Below are positions 25,391 to 32,444 of a stretch of 61,115 bases of DNA, piece after piece. This DNA is from CALECP01 sp964389925. Lineage in GTDB: Bacteria > Chloroflexota > Anaerolineae > Promineifilales > Promineifilaceae. The stretch lies in the NCBI GenBank assembly GCA_964389925.1, contig CAYMGE010000031.1:1-61115 (forward strand). Reading direction: 5' to 3'. The stretch's first letter is position 1; each line of letters starts with the position of its first letter. The position numbers and the translations under genes were made by a program. Below the pieces are notes generated by a model. The model was not told the origin of the DNA, made no database searches, and was given only the letters and a program-made list of their open reading frames with translations.

Positions 25391-27568
25391 TTATTCCCAT
25401 GGATAAGACGTGATGTCAAAGCCATAGTATAGCTCAACAATACGGCGGAAAACGGGAGCGGCGACCGCAGAGCCTTCCCCGGCATTCTCAATGATGACGG
25501 TGATGGCTATTTCGGCCGATTCTGCCGGCGCATACCCTGTAAACCATGAGTGACTGATTGTTTCTAGCCCCCCTGTCTGGGCGGTTCCCGTTTTACCCGC
25601 CGTTGTGATCGGCAGCCCCTCCATCTTGTCCGTTGCCGTTCCCCACAAGCCGCTCGTGACCTCATTCATTGAGTCTTGGATTTGGGCGATGTGTTCGACC
25701 GAAATCGGAATTTCCCAGAGGATTTCAGGCGGCACGATCTCTTCAGGCGCGGCTCCTGCTGCTTCGATACGGGCGATGAGATTCGGCCGATAGAGCGTTC
25801 CACCATTTGCCACAGCCGCTGTCATATTCGTAATTTGTAGCGGCGTGGTTGCCACAAATCCCTGTCCAATCGCCATGTTGATACTGTCCCCCGGCGACCA
25901 ACCACCCCCAATCTGCGCCAATTTCCAGTCGGGATCAGGAATACTGCCCGCTGTCTCAGGGATGCCGCGAATGTTGGTTGCTTCGCCCAATCCAAAGGCA
26001 CGCGCCATATTGGGTAGCAAAAATGGATCGCTATTTTCCAACACAAAGCCAATGTGATACATGTAGGGATTGCAGGAGCGTGTCAATCCCTGTGCAAGCG
26101 TGATCGTGCTATGGCCTTGCTCAAGCCAGTCATATTTGATTAGGTTATCGCCGAGTTCGTTCCAAACACCTGTGCAAGTGTAGGGCGTTGTCATGTCAAA
26201 TAGACCCGAGTCCAATCCGGCCGCAGTCGTCACAATTTTGAATGTTGACCCCGGTGGATATGCAGCCTGAGATGCGCGATTGAACAAAGGTCGGGCAGGA
26301 TCATTTAGTAGTGTGGTGACTGACACGCTTAAATCTTGATTAATTTCGCTAAAAATAGACGCATCAAACGTAGGATAGCTTGCCATTGCCTCGACCGCGC
26401 CCGTATTGACATTTAGCACGACGATTGCGCCAGAATGCCCTTCTGGATGAGTCTTGATCGCGGTCGATAACGCCTCTTGGACTTGCAACTGAAATGCGCT
26501 GCCAAAGGTTGTATGCACATTGCGCCCTATTTGAGTCTCTTTTTCAGCAATGACGCGCAGTGTCTCACCGCTTGGTGCAATTAGGGTCAACTGTCCGCCC
26601 CGTTCGCCAGCTAGCCATTGCTCGGCCGATTGCTCCAGCCCCGTCAGTCCAACTCTCTCATCGGCACGATACCCCTTTTCCCAATAGTCACGCACCTGCT
26701 CTTGTGGAATGTAACCCGTGTAGCCAATGAGATGGGAGGCGATGTTTTCGGCCGAATAAACGCGCCCCTCCCCACGCTGCACGCGAAACCCCTTGTTGAT
26801 ATATGGCTCCACCACATCATAATTGGCATTCAGGTCTTCATCCGTCACTGTGCCAAGTGGCACAAACCAACTGCCCGGCGCATCAGCATATCGCGCTTGC
26901 ATCTCAGTTGGGTCACCACCTGTCAGCACGCTCATCGCATACAAAAAACCCTGTTCATCGACAAGTTGATCTTTCTGCACGCCGACCACAATGCCTATTT
27001 CTTGCGTTGAAAGCAATGTGTCATCTTTGTCATAGAGGTTAGCGCGAGACGGGGCGTTAATTGTCAAACGCAACTGATTGCCCCCAACCAACTCAGGCAA
27101 AATTAGCCCGTCATCCCACACAACGCGCCACTCACGACCCTCATAGGTGAGCGGAACGAGATGCTCGCGGGTGATTTGACCAACAACCGCTGTATCCCAA
27201 ACCACATTGACCACCATCTCTGCCCCCTCCGTGTCATAATCAACCGCTAAGGGTTGAATATGCACCTCAACCACACGCGCTGTTTCCATTGCTGTCTCAT
27301 ATCGTTCGATAAATGCCTCTTGAGGAATAATCGACTGTGATCGCCTGTCGATCCAGTTATACATGGCGACGTAGTCTCGGTCTTGCCAAGCGCGATAGAA
27401 AGCCAAGCCAATATCTTCTGCGCCACGCGGTAACGTGACGATGGTGCTAGTCGTCGTTGGTGGCGCGGTCGCTGTGACAAACTCTCGTGAATCCTGAATC
27501 TCTACCCCTTCGCCACATGCAACTAACAATCCAATAATCACCACAAGAAATAAATATCTTTGCTTCAT
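25391..27568 (-). CDS. PBP2-type penicillin-binding protein with lipoprotein signal and MecA_N-like domain
   Basis: 725 residues from ATG 27568, chosen because it gives a lipoprotein signal with lipobox LLVAC (Cys 18). An NTF2-like MecA_N domain spans about 45-160 and a PBP dimer domain about 165-350. The transpeptidase domain has STFK (441-444), SCN (498-500) and KTGT (659-662). All active-site motifs are intact. It cross-links peptidoglycan at the outer face of the membrane. The MecA_N domain is typical of class B PBPs of low beta-lactam affinity such as PBP2a, and resistance cannot be inferred from it alone. A heptad repeat lies just upstream. Confidence 0.9.
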   Translation of the reverse strand: MKQRYLFLVVIIGLLVACGEGVEIQDSREFVTATAPPTTTSTIVTLPRGAEDIGLAFYRAWQDRDYVAMYNWIDRRSQSIIPQEAFIERYETAMETARVVEVHIQPLAVDYDTEGAEMVVNVVWDTAVVGQITREHLVPLTYEGREWRVVWDDGLILPELVGGNQLRLTINAPSRANLYDKDDTLLSTQEIGIVVGVQKDQLVDEQGFLYAMSVLTGGDPTEMQARYADAPGSWFVPLGTVTDEDLNANYDVVEPYINKGFRVQRGEGRVYSAENIASHLIGYTGYIPQEQVRDYWEKGYRADERVGLTGLEQSAEQWLAGERGGQLTLIAPSGETLRVIAEKETQIGRNVHTTFGSAFQLQVQEALSTAIKTHPEGHSGAIVVLNVNTGAVEAMASYPTFDASIFSEINQDLSVSVTTLLNDPARPLFNRASQAAYPPGSTFKIVTTAAGLDSGLFDMTTPYTCTGVWNELGDNLIKYDWLEQGHSTITLAQGLTRSCNPYMYHIGFVLENSDPFLLPNMARAFGLGEATNIRGIPETAGSIPDPDWKLAQIGGGWSPGDSINMAIGQGFVATTPLQITNMTAAVANGGTLYRPNLIARIEAAGAAPEEIVPPEILWEIPISVEHIAQIQDSMNEVTSGLWGTATDKMEGLPITTAGKTGTAQTGGLETISHSWFTGYAPAESAEIAITVIIENAGEGSAVAAPVFRRIVELYYGFDITSYPWE

Positions 27569-27610
27569 GAGCCGTTTACCTAGAAAATAACAACGTGAGA
27601 TTGTAAGAAG

Positions 27611-27645
27611 TTGCAAATTGCGAGTTGCAAGTCAATAATCAACTA
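27611..27645. repeat. Heptad-periodic stretch upstream of the transpeptidase gene
   Basis: Units TTGCAAA, TTGCGAG, TTGCAAG, TCAATAA and TCAACTA are in register. It ends about 40 bp before the stronger heptad palindrome at 27685. Confidence 0.5.
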
Positions 27646-27684
27646 AATAATTAGGCTCTTTAGGAATTCGTGTGGTTTTCGCAT

Positions 27685-27747
27685 CGTGGTGCGTAGTGCG
27701 TGGTGCGTGTCCAGTGGTCGTCACGTACCACGCAACACGTACCACGT
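27685..27747. repeat. Heptad-periodic palindrome, nine units
   Basis: Nine heptads without a gap: CGTGGTG, CGTAGTG, CGTGGTG, CGTGTCC, AGTGGTC, GTCACGT, ACCACGC, AACACGT, ACCACGT. The right-hand units are near reverse complements of the left-hand ones, so the DNA can fold into a long hairpin. It sits in the 312-bp gap between the divergent genes at 27568 and 27881, and nothing else is recognisable there except the neighbouring heptad stretch. Confidence 0.8.
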
Positions 27748-27880
27748 CTTTTCACCTCAAATCCCAAAGAGTCAATAATTAGAAATGTTCCTCACACCTT
27801 GCCACCTTCTACGCATTATAGGTACTGGCTTGTCTAATAACTGCACAATTGAATGACCTTCCTTAACGATTAATCATCAA

Positions 27881-29092
27881 ATGCTACCACCCGAATTTGT
27901 TATCCCCAATTATGAAAATGGCTGCATTGCCAATGTGCCAGCCACAATTGCCAATTGGCTTGGCATTCCCTGCACAGGATTGCCTGCATTGTCGGCCGAG
28001 ATGTGGCAACCTGTCACTGGAGATGTTCAGCATGTCATCGTGTTCGTGATCGATGCACTTGGCTGGAATATCCTCAACCAAATCGGAGAGACATTGCCCG
28101 CATGGGAAACGGCCGCTATCCGCACACCGATCACGTCTGTTTTTCCTTCAACAACGGTTAATGCGCTCTCTTCTATCCACACGGGAACGCCACCTGCCCA
28201 ACATGGCCTAGTCGGATTACGCTTGTTTTTCCCAGAGTTTGCGACAATGGGGCAGATGATCAATCTCTCGCCTGTCTTTAGCAAGTTCCCCGATGCGCTG
28301 CGAAATGCGGGATTGGACACAGAGAACTTTTTGGCGACAGAGTCGGCCGCCGCAAAATTTGCCACGCATGGCATTAAGACACACCTGTTCAAAAATCACC
28401 AAATCGTCAAGACAGGCCTCAGCGAAATTTTGGGCAGCCTTGATGCGAAGGAGCATGGAGCCGTTTCGGTTGCGGACATGTTTGTACAGGTCCGTGCGCT
28501 ATTGGCAAAACAGCAGTCCAAAAAGCTGTACATTAACTGCTATTGGGACACAATCGACACATTGAGTCACATCAAAGGCCCCTTGAGCGACGCGGTATTT
28601 GCAGAAGTGCATACGCTGTTTTATCAGTTACAGACGCTATTGCTTGAGCATCTGCCAAAAAACGGCAACACAGTTGTGGCGGTGATGTCCGATCATGGGC
28701 AGAGCTTTCGGCCGAAGTCCCGACATATCTATCTCCAAGATCACCCCACGCTGCAAAATATGCTCCTGATGCGACCCGCTGGTGATCCCGCCGCAGTCTA
28801 TCTCTACGCCAAACAGGGACAAGTTCAAAACGTCATCGACTACATCAACACAAATCTAGCCGACAAAGCGTATGCGCTCAGTTCGCAAGAGGCACTCAAA
28901 ATCGGGCTACTCGGTGCGCCACCCTACGCGCCTCACACACAAGATCGTCTCGGCGATGTTATCGTCCTGATGAGAGAGGGCGCACTGTTTGGCAGCCCTA
29001 GCGAGAAAAAGAAGCTCAACTTTTTTAGAGGCGCGCACGGCAGTCTCACTTCTGAAGAGATGCTCGCAAGCTGGCTTGTTTGGAGACCGTAG
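27881..29092 (+). CDS. Alkaline-phosphatase-superfamily phosphodiesterase
   Basis: 403 residues. The metal and nucleophile regions are VFVIDALGWNIL (near 54), TSVFPSTTVNALSSIHTG (nucleophile Thr near 89) and VAVMSDHGQSF (about 268). This is the type I phosphodiesterase/nucleotide pyrophosphatase arrangement. There is no signal peptide, so it is likely cytoplasmic or associated with the membrane by a partner. Its substrate is unknown. The WecG-like gene follows in 31 bp. Confidence 0.82.
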   Translation: MLPPEFVIPNYENGCIANVPATIANWLGIPCTGLPALSAEMWQPVTGDVQHVIVFVIDALGWNILNQIGETLPAWETAAIRTPITSVFPSTTVNALSSIHTGTPPAQHGLVGLRLFFPEFATMGQMINLSPVFSKFPDALRNAGLDTENFLATESAAAKFATHGIKTHLFKNHQIVKTGLSEILGSLDAKEHGAVSVADMFVQVRALLAKQQSKKLYINCYWDTIDTLSHIKGPLSDAVFAEVHTLFYQLQTLLLEHLPKNGNTVVAVMSDHGQSFRPKSRHIYLQDHPTLQNMLLMRPAGDPAAVYLYAKQGQVQNVIDYINTNLADKAYALSSQEALKIGLLGAPPYAPHTQDRLGDVIVLMREGALFGSPSEKKKLNFFRGAHGSLTSEEMLASWLVWRP

Positions 29093-29123
29093 CCGCAAGT
29101 TGCCACGCTCGCCCCAGCACTTT

Positions 29124-29840
29124 ATGTCAATCAGTCTCCTCAACATCCGCATTGACGATGTAACCATGTCCGAAACACTCGACTGGATTACCAACGCTAT
29201 GCAAACGTCCCGCTTGAGCCAAATTTGCACCGTCAACCCCGAATTCGTCATGAAGGCGCAAGATGACCCTGACTTTATGTACCTCCTGACGACGACAGGT
29301 CTCAACCTTCCCGACGGTATCGGTTTGGTGATCGCCTCACGTCTGCTCCGAAAACCGCTCCGCGCACGTGTTCCCGGCTCCGAACTCGTCTATCATTTGG
29401 CTGAACGCTGTGCGCGGGAGGGGTGGCGGCTTTTTTTGTTGGGTGCGGAAGAAGGCATTGCTGAACAAGCGGCCGAAATTTTTCAGCAGAGACATCCGAC
29501 TTTGCAAATTGCGGGAACGTTTGCGGGGTCACCGGCCGAGAGTGAAAACGCAACTATTGTCGAGATGATTAACGCTAGCCGCGCCGACGTGCTGCTCGTC
29601 GCCTACGGCGCACCCAAGCAAGACAAGTGGATATACCGCAATCGGGAAACGCTCAAGACGGTGCGCGTTGCCATTGGCGTTGGTGGCTCCCTCGACTTTG
29701 TTACCGGTAAATCAACTCGTGCGCCCGTCTGGGTTCAGAAAATCGGGCTAGAATGGTTGCATCGCCTCATTCTTGAACCGTGGCGCTGGCGCAGGATGTT
29801 GGCGTTGCCACGCTTTGTCTTTGCGATAATTTTCCGTTAA
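29124..29840 (+). CDS. WecG/TagA/CpsF-family glycosyltransferase
   Basis: 238 residues from ATG 29124; a longer frame would run into the previous gene. Family signatures are CTVNPEFVMKA, NLPDGIGLVIASR, RVPGSELV and AYGAPKQDKWI. These GT26 enzymes add N-acetylmannosamine(uronic acid) or similar sugars to lipid-linked precursors of cell-surface polymers. It may act with the upstream phosphodiesterase in one pathway, which is inference. The stop overlaps the end of convergent tgt by 4 bp. Confidence 0.9.
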   Translation: MSISLLNIRIDDVTMSETLDWITNAMQTSRLSQICTVNPEFVMKAQDDPDFMYLLTTTGLNLPDGIGLVIASRLLRKPLRARVPGSELVYHLAERCAREGWRLFLLGAEEGIAEQAAEIFQQRHPTLQIAGTFAGSPAESENATIVEMINASRADVLLVAYGAPKQDKWIYRNRETLKTVRVAIGVGGSLDFVTGKSTRAPVWVQKIGLEWLHRLILEPWRWRRMLALPRFVFAIIFR

Positions 29841-30946
29841 AGAGAGGGTGTAGGATAGTGAGACAGAAAGTCACTTGCAAACGCTTGTAACCGCTTCTCC
29901 GCGATTGCCACGCGCATTTGGCGCATCAGTTCCAGCAGAAAATGGACATTGTGGATCGATAGTAGAATATGACCCAAAATCTCGTTTGATTTGACGAGGT
30001 GGCGCAGATAGGCGCGGCTAAATGTTTGGCATGTCTCACAGGTGCAGGAGGGGTCAAGTGACGTTTCATCACGCTCGAACTTTTTGTTTTTCATGTTGAG
30101 TCGGCCGCCCAAAATGAACGCGCTACCATGTCGTGCCAAACGTGTCGGTAGCACACAGTCGAAAATATCGATCCCACGCAAGACCCCATTCACTAAATCT
30201 TCTGGCGCACCAACACCCATTAAATAGCGTGGCTTGTCGGCCGGCATGACAGGATTGAGCCAGTCGAGCGTTTGGTACATCTCGTATTTTGTCTCGCCGA
30301 CAGCTAGCCCACCGATGGCATAGCCGGGGAGGTCGAGCTTTGCCAGAAATTCTGCGCTTTCGATCCGTAAATCTTGGAAAATGCCACCTTGCACAATGCC
30401 AAACAGTGCTTGATCGTCGCGGGTTTTGGCCTCAACGCAGCGCACTGCCCATGGATGGGTGCGATAGTCGAGCGAATGACGTTGATAGTCGTAGTCGTTC
30501 GGATCAGCGCATTCATCCCACATCATAATGATGTCCGCACCGAGATTTTCTTGAATTTTGATGGAGGTCTCGGCCGAAAATCGATGCAGCGACCCATCCA
30601 AGTGGCTCTTAAACGTCACCCCGTCGTCGTCAATTTTGCGCGTGTCACCCAGAGAGAAAACCTGAAAGCCGCCGCTGTCGGTCAAAATTGGCTTTTTCCA
30701 CTGCATAAACTGATGCAGGCCGCCCATGTCACGGATAAGTTCATCACCGGGGCGCAAATAGAGATGATACGTGTTGCTCAAGACCAAATCTGCGCCCATC
30801 TCCTGCAAATCGCGTGGGCGCATCGCTTTGACTGTTGCGGCCGTGCCGACAGGGGCGAAAATGGGCGTAGGGATGATGCCGTGTGGGGTGTGAAATCGGC
30901 CGATTCTCGCCGCCCCGTCAGTCGCTAAAATATCGTATTCAAACAT
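29837..30946 (-). CDS. tgt: Queuine tRNA-ribosyltransferase
   Basis: 369 residues from ATG 30946 (GGGAGAA upstream), normal length. It exchanges guanine 34 for preQ1/queuine in GU(N)-anticodon tRNAs. Motifs are ILTDSGGFQVFSLG (active Asp), GGLAVGE, the second Asp in GIDIFDCVLPTR, and zinc ligands CTCETC followed by a His in YLRHL. The gene starts 4 bp after the aminotransferase stop. No queA is present in the window. Confidence 0.95.
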   Translation of the reverse strand: MFEYDILATDGAARIGRFHTPHGIIPTPIFAPVGTAATVKAMRPRDLQEMGADLVLSNTYHLYLRPGDELIRDMGGLHQFMQWKKPILTDSGGFQVFSLGDTRKIDDDGVTFKSHLDGSLHRFSAETSIKIQENLGADIIMMWDECADPNDYDYQRHSLDYRTHPWAVRCVEAKTRDDQALFGIVQGGIFQDLRIESAEFLAKLDLPGYAIGGLAVGETKYEMYQTLDWLNPVMPADKPRYLMGVGAPEDLVNGVLRGIDIFDCVLPTRLARHGSAFILGGRLNMKNKKFERDETSLDPSCTCETCQTFSRAYLRHLVKSNEILGHILLSIHNVHFLLELMRQMRVAIAEKRLQAFASDFLSHYPTPSL

Positions 30947-30950
30947 GCGT

Positions 30951-32153
30951 TTATTCTCCCGACCCGCTATGTTCCGCAATCACGCTGCCAAGCCGCCGCA
31001 ATCCTTCAACGATCATCTCCTCACTTGGCGTAATGAAGTTCAATCTGGCGACATTTTTCGGCGCATTCGCTGCATCTGCATAGAATGCCGAGCCGATCAC
31101 AAACGCGACATCCTTTTCCAACGCCGCATGAAAAACCGTTTCCGCGCTCATCTCTTCTGGCAGCGTGACCCAAATAAACATCCCGCCCTGCGGATTTGTC
31201 CATTCGACCCCCACCGGCATAAAACGATCTAGCGCGTGTAGCATCGCGTCCCGTTTCTTTCCGTAGACCGCCACCAGTTGCTCGATGTGCGTCTCTAACA
31301 ACCCGCGTTCGCAGAACTCAGCAATAATCGCTTGCGTTAGCGTCGGTGTGCAGACATCGATTGCCATTTTCAAAAACGACATCTTGCTAATCACATTCGA
31401 TGGGGCAACGACCCAGCCAACCCGCTGTGGTGCAAGCGTCTTTGAGAAACTGCCCAAATAGAAAGTTCGGCCGTTGGTGTCAAGCGTGTAAATGGATGGC
31501 ATTGGCACACCTTCATAACGCAAATCGCTGTAGGGCGCATCTTCCAAAATCACAAAGTTGTACTGCTCCGCTAACTGGATCAACCGCCGCCGCCTCGGCA
31601 ATGACATTGTGCGCCCACTGGGATTTTGAAACTCAGGAATTGTATAGACAACTTTGACCTTACGTTCCAGCAAAATGCGCTCTAAGTTCTCCGTGTCTAA
31701 TCCATCTGCATCCATCTTGACTTCTAAAATATCACCCTCAAACGTCTGCATTCCCCCGAATGCGCCTGCAAACGTGGGTGCTTCAACCACAACGGCATCC
31801 CCGGCATTGAGCAGCAGTGCATTGGTCAGATAAATCCCCTGCTGTGAACCAGAGGTAATCATAATTTCATCGTCGTTAATCGCCATGCCATACACGCGAT
31901 TGAGCCGCTTACGCAAAAATCCTAGCAGCCGTGCATCCCCAGTCGTCGCCCCATACTGCAAAGCGTTTGCTGAGTCAGTTGCAAGAACTTGAGCCGCGAC
32001 ATCACGCAACGCAGCGACAGGAAACAGCGCAGGATCAGGCCAACCGCCAGCAAAGGAGATAATGCCCGGTCGTTTTAGCAATGCGAAAAGCGTCCGAATC
32101 GCGGATGGTTTAATTTTTTCAGCTCGATTTGCAAATAATGTTTCAATACTCAT
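30951..32153 (-). CDS. PLP-dependent aminotransferase, 2-aminoadipate/LysN type
   Basis: 400 residues from ATG 32153. It is fold-type I class I/II. The PLP lysine is in LGSFSKTLAPQRVGW, with the conserved EFQNPSGRTMS and EDAPYSDLRY segments. The family includes LysN, kynurenine and branched-chain aminotransferases without the GntR domain, so the substrate is open. It lies downstream of a probable small or leader RNA whose terminator ends 48 bp before the start codon, so transcription attenuation is possible. Confidence 0.88.
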   Translation of the reverse strand: MSIETLFANRAEKIKPSAIRTLFALLKRPGIISFAGGWPDPALFPVAALRDVAAQVLATDSANALQYGATTGDARLLGFLRKRLNRVYGMAINDDEIMITSGSQQGIYLTNALLLNAGDAVVVEAPTFAGAFGGMQTFEGDILEVKMDADGLDTENLERILLERKVKVVYTIPEFQNPSGRTMSLPRRRRLIQLAEQYNFVILEDAPYSDLRYEGVPMPSIYTLDTNGRTFYLGSFSKTLAPQRVGWVVAPSNVISKMSFLKMAIDVCTPTLTQAIIAEFCERGLLETHIEQLVAVYGKKRDAMLHALDRFMPVGVEWTNPQGGMFIWVTLPEEMSAETVFHAALEKDVAFVIGSAFYADAANAPKNVARLNFITPSEEMIVEGLRRLGSVIAEHSGSGE

Positions 32154-32200
32154 ATTCTTGAATTGTAACTGATGAAAATAGCCTTTGCCCGTTGGCAAAC

Positions 32201-32229
32201 AAAAAACTGCAACACTGTTGCAGTTTTTT
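32201..32229 (-). terminator. Strong rho-independent terminator
   Basis: AAAAAACTGCAAC-ACT-GTTGCAGTTTTTT is a 13-bp perfect stem with A- and T-runs. On the minus strand it ends the RNA from 32408, and it could also stop plus-strand transcripts. Confidence 0.9.
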
Positions 32230-32408
32230 GTTTAACCCCGCCATGCCGTGAACGGTTTAGAGTTCGAACCTACTTTCGTAGGTGGGGCTTTTTAGAGGTC
32301 GTGGCGGACACGTCACCTTTGGCTACCGTGCTGCCTGCGTCCTATTCCCGTACCCCAGACGGAATCCGTTGGCTCGACTGTTACACCGCATCTCGCACAC
32401 AGTAGGGC
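32201..32408 (-). ncRNA. Candidate small RNA or leader RNA upstream of the aminotransferase
   Basis: A minus-strand promoter (TTGAAA, 17 bp, extended -10 TGTTACTAT) starts a transcript near 32408 that would end at the terminator at 32201, about 208 nt, with no ORF. The RNA folds locally: ACCTAC-GAAA-GTAGGT is a GNRA hairpin, CCG-TTCA-CGG another, and GATTCCGT pairs with ACGGGAAT. I tested by eye for tmRNA, SRP RNA, 6S, T-box, c-di-GMP and cobalamin signatures and none fits well. It is either a free small RNA or a regulatory leader of the aminotransferase gene. Confidence 0.5.
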
Positions 32409-32415
32409 AAAAAGC

Positions 32416-32444
32416 ATAGTAACATAGTCTATTTGCGATTTCAA
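32416..32444 (-). promoter_or_regulatory. Promoter of the small/leader RNA
   Basis: On the minus strand, TTGAAA (32444-32439), a 17-bp spacer and TACTAT (32421-32416) with TG one base before the -10. The -35 overlaps the stop of the C25-like peptidase gene. Confidence 0.55.

Noticed and set aside
27611..27747. Possible CRISPR array
   Set aside because: The units are 7 nt with no spacers, and no cas gene is near.
32261..32290. GTTCGAACC looking like a tRNA T-loop
   Set aside because: The flanks cannot form a T-stem, and no acceptor stem or anticodon arm is found; it belongs to the candidate small RNA.
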